A stretch of DNA of 51,211 nucleotides from CAYJSJ01 sp964373065 (GTDB lineage: Bacteria; Patescibacteriota; Gracilibacteria; Peribacterales; Peribacteraceae): assembly GCA_964373065.1 (NCBI GenBank), contig CAYJSJ010000006.1, positions 1 through 51,211 on the forward strand, read 5' to 3'. Numbering within the stretch: position 1 is the stretch's first letter; each line of letters begins with the position of its first letter. A program made the position numbers and the translations under genes. Under the pieces are notes generated by a model. The model ran no database searches. It was given only the letters and a program-made list of their open reading frames with translations, and was not told the DNA's origin. Of this stretch, positions 7,910 through 16,376 are shown in pieces.

Positions 7910-8710
7910 ATGTATGATAGTCCTGTGACAATCAAAGAAGCACTGGAAACGGCAGAAATTGAGCGAGCGGATGCGGAAGTGATACTTGCAGATCTTCTTG
8001 GGAAACATCGTGCATGGCTTTGGGCCCACTCAGAAAATAATCTAGCCGACGATCTTCTGCCGGTACTCGCAGGGCGATTCCGAAGAAGAAAGCTCCATGA
8101 ACCTGTTGCCTACATCACGGGAAAAAAGGAGTTTTATGGACGGGAGTTTCTTGTCTCACCTGCGGTTCTCATACCGCGCCCTTCAACAGAATGCCTCATC
8201 GAGGCGACACTGGATTTCCTCGAAACAGGAGTGGAGCAAGTCCGCCCTGCAGACAATGAGATCGTGGTGGCATCTCTGCGATTTGGCGATTTGCAGGGAG
8301 TGCAAACGATTGTTGATGTCGGCACGGGCTCGGGCTGCATAGCAATTACTCTGAAGCTGGAACTACCCCAATGTACATGTTTAGCCTCCGATCTATCACA
8401 AGATGCACTAGCGATCGCATCCATAAACGCAAAGCGGCTTGGTGCAATTATTACCTTTTCCCACGGAAATCTACTTGATCCATTTCTAGGCATTTCTGAG
8501 CCGTTTATTCTGGTTTCGAACCCTCCGTACGTGCCGTCGGGCCGCAAGATTTCGCAGGATGTGAGTGAATATGAGCCACAGAGTGCACTCTATGCCGGTG
8601 CAAGCGGTACAGATGTTCTTGTTCCATTGCTTAAACAAGCAAGGAACCATCCAAACTGCACGGGGATAGTCATTGAATGTATGCAAACCGAACTGCTTGA
8701 AGGCATGTAA
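7910..8710 (+). CDS. prmC: Peptide chain release factor glutamine methyltransferase PrmC (HemK)
   Basis: 266 residues. An N-terminal helical domain is followed by an SAM-dependent methyltransferase core with VDVGTGSGCIAI (motif I, near residue 143) and VSNPPYVPS (catalytic NPPY). It methylates the GGQ glutamine of release factors RF1/RF2. The protein stops soon after VIECMQTEL, about 20-30 residues before the usual end, so the last strands are missing or shortened. The ATG lies only 2 bp from the start of the divergent glycosyltransferase gene, so each promoter must lie inside the other gene. Confidence 0.9.
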   Translation: MYDSPVTIKEALETAEIERADAEVILADLLGKHRAWLWAHSENNLADDLLPVLAGRFRRRKLHEPVAYITGKKEFYGREFLVSPAVLIPRPSTECLIEATLDFLETGVEQVRPADNEIVVASLRFGDLQGVQTIVDVGTGSGCIAITLKLELPQCTCLASDLSQDALAIASINAKRLGAIITFSHGNLLDPFLGISEPFILVSNPPYVPSGRKISQDVSEYEPQSALYAGASGTDVLVPLLKQARNHPNCTGIVIECMQTELLEGM

Positions 8711-8731
8711 TGAAAAGTATACCATCAAAAC

Positions 8732-9103
8732 ATGAGACTAGCCATAGATCGAACATGTCCGGAATGGAGACCGAAAGTTGCGAGTTTACACGTAAGAATT
8801 ACTGCACTGCGAAGCATCTCTATCGTGAATCATCCCAAAGCAGACTATGACGATATCGTATGGCTGGTTGATCATCTCGCTCACAGAAAAAACTGCGAAG
8901 AAATTATTGAGATCCTCGTGGCAATGGGGAGGAGAAATCCTAAAATAAACGATTTAACCATAGATGTCCTTGCCAGGTTTCGTAGGCATCGGCTAGAGAC
9001 TCAGCAAAGAGAGATCCAGCAACTTTTAGAGTCAGTTCTCAATGGAAATCAGCAACAGGCGAAAACAATACTTTCTCGGAGAGCACAACGGGGGAATGCG
9101 TAA
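8732..9103 (+). CDS. Hypothetical helical protein
   Basis: 123 residues, not recognised. It is predicted to be mostly alpha-helical and basic at the C-terminus (SRRAQRGN), with no signal or membrane segment. A TACCAT hexamer exactly 6 nt before the ATG supports a real, leaderless gene. It lies between prmC (21 bp upstream) and purA (44 bp downstream) on the same strand. Confidence 0.6.
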   Translation: MRLAIDRTCPEWRPKVASLHVRITALRSISIVNHPKADYDDIVWLVDHLAHRKNCEEIIEILVAMGRRNPKINDLTIDVLARFRRHRLETQQREIQQLLESVLNGNQQQAKTILSRRAQRGNA

Positions 9104-9147
9104 TTGAATCGCATTGCCAAGCGGCATTTTCCGCATACAATTCTTGT

Positions 9148-10389
9148 GTGAAGGATTTCCTCAAGCGCTTCGGGCAAGTTACCGCCGTTATCGGTGCGCA
9201 GTGGGGAGATGAAGGGAAGGGGAAGATCATCGATTTGCTTGCGGCTGAGTATGGCATTGTGGCTCGCGCATGCGGAGGGGCGAATGCAGGGCACACCATC
9301 GTCGTAGAAGGCAAGAAACATGTGTTTCGGTTGCTGCCGTCCGGGTGCCTCCAAGAAAACGCTCAAATAGTGCTGGGTGCGGGAATGGTCATTCACCTGC
9401 CGACACTTCTCGAAGAAATCGATCTGCTGAAGGGAGTAGGGATAGATATTGTTCCGAGACTTCGTATTGCCAAAGGCGCTCATATTCTTTTTGATTTCCA
9501 TAAAGCGATTGACTCTGCTTTGGAAGAACGGCGAGAAAAGGTTGCAGGGAAGGGGATTGGGACAACTAAACGAGGCATAGGACCTGCATACATGGATAAA
9601 GCCGAACGTATAGGAATCCGTATGGAAAGACTCGGGGAAGACCTGACTATAGATCTTTCGTCGCGGGCAAAGCAGGTACAGGCTTCCTACGGTATACCAA
9701 TCGACGTGCAGAGCGAAGTATCTGCCATCAACGAAGCTTCTGAACGAATTAGTTCAGCAGTGTGTGACACGACGGATTTTCTGAATGCGGCGATCGAGAG
9801 GAACCAGTCCGTGCTCATTGAAGGAGCTCAAGCAACCCTCCTTGATATCGATCACGGGACGTACCCCTATGTTACGAGCTCATCAACGACGCTGGCAGGG
9901 GCACTACAAGGCCTTGGTATTGCTCCTAGGCACGTAACGTCCTGCATCGGTGTAGCGAAAGCCTATTGCACGCGTGTCGGCTCCGGGGATTTTCCTGCCG
10001 AGGCCGAAGGTGAAACAGCGCAAAGGCTCCGTGACCGAGGCGGCGAGTATGGCTCTGTGACGGGGCGCCCGCGCAGGACAGGTTGGCTTAGTATTGATGA
10101 TTTGCGTTTTTCTGCGCGCCTCAATGGTTTTACACACTGGAACATCACGAAATTGGATGTGCTGGATACCGAAGATTCCATCCCTGTGTACAGAAACGGT
10201 ATGCTTGAGCGACTCCCGGGATGGGCAACCTCTACTGCTGGGATTTCTCGTTGGAACGATCTTCCGGGTAATGCAAAAACCTACATTGAACGTATAGAGA
10301 AGGAAACAAAAATTACGGTGTCATGTGTCGGAACAGGGCAAAACAGGAATGATATGATCGTTCTGAGCCATACCCTCTCCCCACTTTAA
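9148..10389 (+). CDS. purA: Adenylosuccinate synthetase
   Basis: 413 residues with a GTG start. Converts IMP, Asp and GTP to adenylosuccinate in AMP synthesis. GAQWGDEGKGK near residue 17 is the GTP/IMP signature, and CGGANAGHTIV and GTTKRGIGPAY follow at the expected places. The GTG start is supported by TACAAT exactly 6 nt upstream (9136-9141). The last 69 bp overlap nadK tail-to-tail, yet the C-terminal end still matches the family pattern, so both genes use that DNA. Cytoplasmic. Confidence 0.95.
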   Translation: MKDFLKRFGQVTAVIGAQWGDEGKGKIIDLLAAEYGIVARACGGANAGHTIVVEGKKHVFRLLPSGCLQENAQIVLGAGMVIHLPTLLEEIDLLKGVGIDIVPRLRIAKGAHILFDFHKAIDSALEERREKVAGKGIGTTKRGIGPAYMDKAERIGIRMERLGEDLTIDLSSRAKQVQASYGIPIDVQSEVSAINEASERISSAVCDTTDFLNAAIERNQSVLIEGAQATLLDIDHGTYPYVTSSSTTLAGALQGLGIAPRHVTSCIGVAKAYCTRVGSGDFPAEAEGETAQRLRDRGGEYGSVTGRPRRTGWLSIDDLRFSARLNGFTHWNITKLDVLDTEDSIPVYRNGMLERLPGWATSTAGISRWNDLPGNAKTYIERIEKETKITVSCVGTGQNRNDMIVLSHTLSPL

Positions 10390-11247
10390 TTTGCGTCTCA
10401 ACGTGCCGAAGAATGTATCTTGTTTCCTTCGAAGAAATTTCACTGTCTGATCACAGCCGCAGCAACGCACAGTATCACCGCATTGGAGTGAAACGTACAC
10501 TTGTCCGTCAAGTGTAAGCACGACTTCGGTATCCTTGAATTTTTTTGTCTGCGCTATGACTTCAACGGTAATTTCATGCGCACTGGGAATAACCACTGGC
10601 TTTTGGCTGAAGCTGTGAGGATTGATCGGGGTGAGTATGGTAGCATTGAGCGTCGGATGAACAATGGGCCCACCCGCAGCGAGGGAATATGCCGTCGATC
10701 CCGTAGGAGTTGCGATGATCAGACCATCGGCATGGAACGTCGTAAGTGGTTCGTCGTTCACAGTGGTCTTAAGATCAACGAGACGGGCGATAGTACCTTG
10801 CGCAATGACCGCTTCATTGAGGCAAAACCCGGCATAGAGCTCTTCTGCGCCGCGCATGGCAACAACACGAAGAATACTTCGCTGCTCAACAGTGCCCTCT
10901 CCACGTAAAATTGCCGGAAGCAATACGTCTGCCTCGGCAAGTTCCGCCTCAGCCATAAAGCCGACAGTCCCGCGATTAATACTGAAAATGGGTGTAGTAA
11001 AATCATGGAGCTCACGGACAGAGCGAAGGATAGTACCATCACCACCAATCACGATAAGAAGATCAATTTCCTGGACATCGACAAATGCCTTATGCGTAGA
11101 TGCATGCGGGATATCGCTCATTCGTGCGTTATCTATAAATATTTCTACTCCGGCATGTTCGAGTATCCCTATGATCTTCAAGACAGCTTCGTTTTTATAG
11201 CTTAATCCAGATTTTACCGTAATGCCGACGCGTCTGTAGTCAAGCAT
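10321..11247 (-). CDS. nadK: NAD kinase
   Basis: 308 residues from the ATG at 11247. Phosphorylates NAD to NADP. Visible motifs are VIGGDGTILRS (GGDG active site), FSINRGTVGFMAE and DGLIIATPTGSTAYSLAAGG. The FFGTLRRKLKWG end is the usual family C-terminus; about 16 further residues extend into the 3' end of purA on the other strand. A perfect TATAAT lies exactly 6 nt before the ATG, which rejects longer upstream starts. It begins 17 bp after a glycosyltransferase gene. Confidence 0.93.
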   Translation of the reverse strand: MLDYRRVGITVKSGLSYKNEAVLKIIGILEHAGVEIFIDNARMSDIPHASTHKAFVDVQEIDLLIVIGGDGTILRSVRELHDFTTPIFSINRGTVGFMAEAELAEADVLLPAILRGEGTVEQRSILRVVAMRGAEELYAGFCLNEAVIAQGTIARLVDLKTTVNDEPLTTFHADGLIIATPTGSTAYSLAAGGPIVHPTLNATILTPINPHSFSQKPVVIPSAHEITVEVIAQTKKFKDTEVVLTLDGQVYVSLQCGDTVRCCGCDQTVKFLRRKQDTFFGTLRRKLKWGEGMAQNDHIIPVLPCSDT

Positions 11248-11263
11248 AGGGGGATTATACGGA

Positions 11264-12295
11264 CTATTGCAGAGCTTCGAGGAAAGAATCGACGGTATAT
11301 TTCCAGGAGAATTTCCGAGCCTGGATGGGTCCGAGTTTTTGAAGACGTTGGCGCAGATCACCGTCTCGCAGAAGTGATGCCAGTCCATGGGCGATGGAGT
11401 CGGTACGTTCCGGATCAACGAGCACTCCGGCGTTGCCAACGATCTCTGGGAGGCTGCCACGGTTGCTTGCAAGTACGGGTATTCCGCGTTGTAGGGCATC
11501 GAGCACCTGCATGCCAAAGCCCTCATAGAGCGACGGCAGCGCAAGCACTGTCGCTGCAGAAAGATGCGATACGTACTCTGTATCGGATGTGTAGCCAATC
11601 CATTCGACACCCTTTGTTCGCTCTGCATTGCGCACGATGGATGCATCGTGCCAACCCCGCGCACCGATAAGGAGAAGACGATACTGCTTGCGAAGGTCAC
11701 TGGGGAGCGATGCGTAGGCATCGATTAATCGCAGCTGGTTTTTTCGCGGGCAGAGTGTCCCCGCACAGAGGATGGTTCTGCCATCGGGGACCCCGCGCGG
11801 AGGGCTGTGTTCCATAGGTCCGGCGAAAATCGTCGTTACCGCATGAGGTAAAACAAATGGAAACGCAGCACAGATATCCGCTTTTGTCGTGTCACTGATC
11901 GTAAATACGTGTCGTGCCTTTCTGAGCGCACGGGGCAGGAATATCCGCTCGAGCATACGTGCTTTGCGCTCATGCGGTTCCGGACGAAACGCGATCACAT
12001 CGTGAACGACGACGGCACTCAAGAGCGAGGAGTGTAGAAGCGACGGAACAATAAAGCTTGTCGGGCTAACATAGAACGCATCACGTCGGCGACGCATATG
12101 GAATACTGCATGAAGATGCCACAGCGGTCCCGAGGGAAGACGAACGAAGTTTCCGCCCATCGGAGCACGATCATCCGTTAAGACAGTCAGCGAAATATTG
12201 CGCGTAGATAGCTCACGGAGAAACGCTGCAGTCCACTGACCCTTTCCAGTTTTTTGCGTATCAAAAGCCTCCCGAGCGTCCAGAACGATGTGCAC
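11264..12295 (-). CDS. GT4-family glycosyltransferase
   Basis: 343 residues if started at the GTG at 12295, so that the protein begins VHIVLDAREAF. TACACT stands exactly 6 nt before this GTG, and the known family N-terminus fits. A longer open frame upstream would overlap the divergent membrane protein gene and adds only low-complexity sequence. The C-terminal domain has FAGP, LCAGTLCPRKNQLRLIDAY and SLYEGFGMQVLDALQRGIP, the nucleotide-sugar site of GT4 enzymes. It probably works in surface polysaccharide assembly together with the paralogue at 6861-7907. nadK follows directly. Confidence 0.88.
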   Translation of the reverse strand: MHIVLDAREAFDTQKTGKGQWTAAFLRELSTRNISLTVLTDDRAPMGGNFVRLPSGPLWHLHAVFHMRRRRDAFYVSPTSFIVPSLLHSSLLSAVVVHDVIAFRPEPHERKARMLERIFLPRALRKARHVFTISDTTKADICAAFPFVLPHAVTTIFAGPMEHSPPRGVPDGRTILCAGTLCPRKNQLRLIDAYASLPSDLRKQYRLLLIGARGWHDASIVRNAERTKGVEWIGYTSDTEYVSHLSAATVLALPSLYEGFGMQVLDALQRGIPVLASNRGSLPEIVGNAGVLVDPERTDSIAHGLASLLRDGDLRQRLQKLGPIQARKFSWKYTVDSFLEALQ

Positions 12296-12340
12296 TGCTT
12301 CAGTGTAGTTCTCTACGTAGGAAAATGCTACGATAGAGCT

Positions 12341-12886
12341 ATGCCGCCTAACATGCTCAAAAAGCTTCTTATACTCAGTCTGGAGGAAAAAATCCTCAGC
12401 GGTGCTTCTCTTCTCGCATGTATCTGCGTTTTTTTCCCATGGATCGGCGGAGAGTGGCTGGGCGGGAGAATGATCGCGTACTCCGGCCTTGGATTTTTTA
12501 CCTCGTTCATCGGTATCGGCATCCTTCTCTTGCACGCATTTATACTCCTCCCGACTGCTATGGCGCTCGCCGGGAAGAAGCAGCTCTTCCGCAGAGAATT
12601 TAATGAACCCGCAAGACTTGCAGCTGCTGCTCTAGCATCTATTCTTACGATGGCAGTCTGGTCGGTTCTCACAAAATTTACCTTCGAATTTAGCAGACTG
12701 CAGATTCACTTCGGGCTGTATGGAACACTTATTGGCAGTCTCGTAGCCACTTTATACGCATTCCTGGTACTGCAAGAATCCCGCAAAGCTTCTCTGCAGG
12801 GAATGTTTCACCTTAAAAAAGAACCTGAACCCACAGCGCCTCCGCCACCGGCAACAGAACCGGAAGACTACAGAATTCACCCGTAA
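12341..12886 (+). CDS. Hypothetical four-helix membrane protein
   Basis: 181 residues from the ATG at 12341. Four hydrophobic segments (about residues 19-38, 45-72, 88-108 and 122-142) precede a short cytosolic tail rich in Pro and Glu (PTAPPPPATEPED). The family is not recognised. TACGAT lies exactly 6 nt before this ATG, and the divergent glycosyltransferase gene begins 45 bp away, so both promoters share a small space. A function in envelope biogenesis would be a guess. Confidence 0.7.
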   Translation: MPPNMLKKLLILSLEEKILSGASLLACICVFFPWIGGEWLGGRMIAYSGLGFFTSFIGIGILLLHAFILLPTAMALAGKKQLFRREFNEPARLAAAALASILTMAVWSVLTKFTFEFSRLQIHFGLYGTLIGSLVATLYAFLVLQESRKASLQGMFHLKKEPEPTAPPPPATEPEDYRIHP

Positions 12887-12925
12887 TGTCGACGCTTGGC
12901 ACACCGATTATGCTATATTCCCCAT

Positions 12926-13249
12926 ATGACTGATCAGAATTTCAATGACGAGCAATTCGTCTACGTCGATCCGGAATTGAGGCTGGCAATCGGGGCTGTG
13001 GAGTGGGATAGCGACGGAAACGCCATACCGAAGCAGTGGCCGAGAAAAGAACGGGAACATCCGTCCGGTGGCAAAGAAAAATTAAAAGTCCGCAGGCAGC
13101 CTCATGAGCGCTTCTACCCATGGGGGGCATATAAGACCGTCTCTAAAATTTACCGCCTGCAGGGAAAGGCGAAAGAGAAGGAACTCGACCGCTACATCCC
13201 TCTGGAGAATGCAATAGGAAAATTGCAGGAAGAACCCTATTGGAATTAG
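12926..13249 (+). CDS. Hypothetical small soluble protein
   Basis: 107 residues, not recognised. Acidic N-terminal 40 residues and a basic, aromatic second half (RFYPWGAYKTVSKIYRLQG). An extended -10 (TG-C-TATATT, ending at 12919) lies exactly 6 nt before the ATG, so the mRNA is predicted to start at the ATG. No membrane segment. It converges on fbp with a 26-bp gap that holds a GTAGTAG/CTACTAC hairpin. Confidence 0.65.
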   Translation: MTDQNFNDEQFVYVDPELRLAIGAVEWDSDGNAIPKQWPRKEREHPSGGKEKLKVRRQPHERFYPWGAYKTVSKIYRLQGKAKEKELDRYIPLENAIGKLQEEPYWN

Positions 13250-13275
13250 CAGTAGTAGTGAAATATTTCCTGCTA

Positions 13276-14223
13276 CTACACAAGCTTTGCAATGCGCTGC
13301 ACTTCCTGAGTTGATCCTATGATTATCGGTGTTCTCTGATCGACGGATAGTATGGGAATGTCGAGAATACTTCTTTTACCATCTGATGCGTCACCACCCG
13401 CTTCTTGCACAAGAAATGCAATCGGGCCGCACTCAAAAACATGACGAAGCTTTCCGTTCGGGTATTTGCTTCCTCCCCCGATATTGCAAAATATCCCCTG
13501 CCCCTTCGCAAGTATGTGGTGAATATCTGCAACCATGCAGCCGGAGTACCGCAGCGTTTTTTCCTCAGACAGCCAAGTATCCATTGTTTTTTTATATCCT
13601 TTATTCGTAGTAATCGCACGAAGATTCCCGGGGCTGTAGTTTTTTGCGACATTACCGATGCCCAGATGGTCGCGAAGCAGAATAAACTCTCCGACATCAT
13701 TTAAAATAAATTCATGTACGCCTTTTCCGCCACCCAGCGAGTACACGAGAATCGTGCGGGGGCCGTAGAGGACGTAGAGTGCGGCACACTGGTCCTTGGG
13801 CTTCTTACCAATCACTTCCCCTCCGCAATAGATGCCGAATATCGATCCGATTGCAAAATTGACGTCAACAAGTGACGAGCCGTCCAACGGATCGTAAACA
13901 ACAGTAAATAATCCCTTACTATCCAGTTCGACGACGTCGGGTTGCTCTTCGGAAATGTAGGAATGCACTGTGCCACTCTCACAGAGATGATCGCGAATAA
14001 GCTGATCCGAGAGGACATCGAGCTTGAGCTGCTGCTCGCCAAATTCATTTTTTGAACCTGCCAACCCCGCCTCCGTTGTTTGAATGGCATAGCTGATGTA
14101 CTTCACGGCACGCGAAATATCGAGAATCAGATGGCGAAGATCATCGGGAGCCTTGCTGTGATTACGTAAGTGCCACGTAAGAGACGGTCGCTTCGGGACA
14201 GTGCAATCGGTAAATTCTATCAT
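13276..14223 (-). CDS. fbp: Fructose-1,6-bisphosphatase, class I
   Basis: 315 residues. Removes the 1-phosphate of fructose-1,6-bisphosphate, the committed step of gluconeogenesis. The metal and substrate signature VVYDPLDGSSLVDVNFAIGS lies near residue 110-130, and the AMP- and substrate-site region contains GKLRHVFECGPIAFLVEQ-like sequence. The ATG overlaps the TGA stop of gap (ATGA), so translation is coupled to GAPDH. Reading it with gap and the pgk at 39.8 kb suggests sugar synthesis as well as glycolysis. Confidence 0.94.
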   Translation of the reverse strand: MIEFTDCTVPKRPSLTWHLRNHSKAPDDLRHLILDISRAVKYISYAIQTTEAGLAGSKNEFGEQQLKLDVLSDQLIRDHLCESGTVHSYISEEQPDVVELDSKGLFTVVYDPLDGSSLVDVNFAIGSIFGIYCGGEVIGKKPKDQCAALYVLYGPRTILVYSLGGGKGVHEFILNDVGEFILLRDHLGIGNVAKNYSPGNLRAITTNKGYKKTMDTWLSEEKTLRYSGCMVADIHHILAKGQGIFCNIGGGSKYPNGKLRHVFECGPIAFLVQEAGGDASDGKRSILDIPILSVDQRTPIIIGSTQEVQRIAKLV

Positions 14224-15242
14224 AGTGGCATGAGGGAAAGTACACGCTGCAGTAGCTCCGTTACACGCATGGCGTATCCCCACTCATTGTCGTACCACGC
14301 GAGGATTTGAACGGCATTGCTGTCGATGACCTTGGTAAAATTCCCATCGACAATGGAAGAATGCGGATCAGTTTGAAAATCGATGGAAACAAGTGGTTCG
14401 TAGCTGATAGAAAGAATATCTTTCATTTCGCTTACCGATGCATCGGTAAGCTTTTCGTTTATCGCTTCTGCCGTCGTAGGATTCGAAAGAAAAAAAGCCA
14501 TATACGCGCAACTCACGGTCGGCACTGGGACACGGAAGGCCATTCCGTCAATCTTCCCCTGTAAATCCGGAAAAATTTTTACGCAGGATTTCACTGCTCC
14601 TGTTGTTGTCGGGATAATGGAAAGTGTGGCAGAGCGTGCGCGTCGAAGGTCGTTGTCCTCTTTTCCTTTATTATCAAGAAGATTTTGCGTAGCCGTATAG
14701 GCATGCACGGAACTGACGAGAAGATTACGAACACCAAATGCTTCATGAAGCACCTTAATAACTGGAGCAATGCAATTCGTGGTACAGGATGCATTGCTGA
14801 TAATCGACATATCGGCACGTAAATTGCGATCATTAACGCCGAGTACAAACATCGGCGTATCATCCTTCATAGGGGCTGTGACAATCACACGTTTCGCGCC
14901 CGCGTCTACGTGCTTGCCGGCTTTCTCCGCCGTGACAAAATTTCCTGTGGATTCTATAACAACATCGACGCCGAGCTCCTTCCACGGGCATTTCGCAGGT
15001 TCCTTCTCCTTTACTATCCGAACTTCACTGCCATGGACAAGCATTGTGTCTTCATCTTTCACCGATACATCTCCTGCATGCCGGCCGTGGAGAGAGTCAT
15101 ATTTCAGAAGATACGCACGCATGGCAGCATCAGAAGAAGCATTAACCGCAACGACTTGACAAGACGACGAAAAACGGTCGAGGATCTGGCGGTGTACGTT
15201 TCTGCCAATCCGGCCGTAACCATTGATAGCGATGCGTTTCAT
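14220..15242 (-). CDS. gap: Glyceraldehyde-3-phosphate dehydrogenase, type I
   Basis: 340 residues. N-terminal Rossmann motif MKRIAINGYGRIGRN binds NAD. ASCTTNCIAP holds the catalytic cysteine near residue 153. WYDNEWGYAMRV is the usual C-terminal signature. It acts in both directions between GAP and 1,3-bisphosphoglycerate. TATCAT stands exactly 6 nt before the ATG with no Shine-Dalgarno. fbp overlaps its stop codon by 4 bases. Confidence 0.97.
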   Translation of the reverse strand: MKRIAINGYGRIGRNVHRQILDRFSSSCQVVAVNASSDAAMRAYLLKYDSLHGRHAGDVSVKDEDTMLVHGSEVRIVKEKEPAKCPWKELGVDVVIESTGNFVTAEKAGKHVDAGAKRVIVTAPMKDDTPMFVLGVNDRNLRADMSIISNASCTTNCIAPVIKVLHEAFGVRNLLVSSVHAYTATQNLLDNKGKEDNDLRRARSATLSIIPTTTGAVKSCVKIFPDLQGKIDGMAFRVPVPTVSCAYMAFFLSNPTTAEAINEKLTDASVSEMKDILSISYEPLVSIDFQTDPHSSIVDGNFTKVIDSNAVQILAWYDNEWGYAMRVTELLQRVLSLMPL

Positions 15243-15293
15243 GGTTCTATGATAACATCCATCGTCAAAAACGCCATATGCCCTAGAGAAATC

Positions 15294-16355
15294 TCAACCG
15301 AAAATTGCAACAACGAAGCCGAGGAATGCTGCGAATGCACCGATAATCCACAACCGCATAGTCACCTTACTTTCCCCCCACTCGAGCGCTTCAAAATGGT
15401 GATGGAGGGGAGCGGCCCGAAATATTTTCTTCCCGCCGCGAAACTTCTTACTGAGTAATTGAACAATAACAGAAAGCATCTCCAAAACAAACACAAATCC
15501 GATAAAGGGGAGAATAAGCATCTGGTCTGTCATCATGGCAATCACACCGAGTGCCCCTCCTAGAGCAAGTGACCCCGTATCGCCCATAAAAAAGAGTGCT
15601 GGCGGCACATTGTGCCAAAGAAACGCAGCAATTGCCCCGACGCATACGAAGCAAAATGCAGCAAGAACATCGAGCCCGGAGATAATGGCAAGTATCCCGA
15701 AGCTTCCAAAGGCTATAATGAGAAGTCCGCCCGCAAGGCCGTCCAAACCATCCGTTATGTTTACGGCATTTGCCGTCCCGACGATAATGAACATAAAAAT
15801 AGGAATGTACCAATACCCCACGGCAAGCGGCCCATAAAACGGCACATGCACCTGATCGTAGCCAAGTTTCAGAGAAAACCAAAGCGCACCGATTCCGCTG
15901 ATCACCATGAGTGTGAGAAATTTAGGAAGCCAATCAATGCCCTTTGTTTTTCCTGCTCCGATGATATTTAAGTAATCGTCCAAAGCACCGAGAAGGCCGA
16001 GTGAAAGGAGAATAAAGAGCGGCAAATACACCTGACCACGTTGCAGGAGAGAGTGGTCGACAACGCCAAGCAGTGATAATGAGCGAGAAAGGAGCACCGT
16101 AAGCAGAATCGATCCCCAAATGAGAAGTCCCCCCATCGTCGGAGTTCCGAATTTATGCTGATGGTACGTACGGAACACCGTCGCCTGTCTGCCATCCACA
16201 GCTTCAACGCGGAGCTGTTTTCCCATACGGTTTTGACGAAGAAACGAAACAAACCAAGGAGTAATAGCGAGTCCAAGCGCAAATGCAAGCAACGAGTAGC
16301 CGAGGGTTTCTGGCATCGTGATCTCAGGACGCACGGGAACAAATTCTATCAGCAC
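15294..16355 (-). CDS. mraY: Phospho-N-acetylmuramoyl-pentapeptide transferase
   Basis: 353 residues with a GTG start and about ten membrane helices. MraY transfers phospho-MurNAc-pentapeptide to undecaprenyl phosphate (lipid I). Visible motifs are KFGTPTMGGLL, ALDDYLNI (DDxx), NAVNITDGLDGLAGG and the LHHHFEALEWGE end, which contains the HHH active-site segment. TACGCT lies exactly 6 nt before the GTG, which supports this start. It lies between dnaB and gap on the same strand, not in a mur-fts cluster. Confidence 0.96.
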   Translation of the reverse strand: MLIEFVPVRPEITMPETLGYSLLAFALGLAITPWFVSFLRQNRMGKQLRVEAVDGRQATVFRTYHQHKFGTPTMGGLLIWGSILLTVLLSRSLSLLGVVDHSLLQRGQVYLPLFILLSLGLLGALDDYLNIIGAGKTKGIDWLPKFLTLMVISGIGALWFSLKLGYDQVHVPFYGPLAVGYWYIPIFMFIIVGTANAVNITDGLDGLAGGLLIIAFGSFGILAIISGLDVLAAFCFVCVGAIAAFLWHNVPPALFFMGDTGSLALGGALGVIAMMTDQMLILPFIGFVFVLEMLSVIVQLLSKKFRGGKKIFRAAPLHHHFEALEWGESKVTMRLWIIGAFAAFLGFVVAIFG

Positions 16356-16376
16356 TGTATGAGCGTAGCTCTACTC

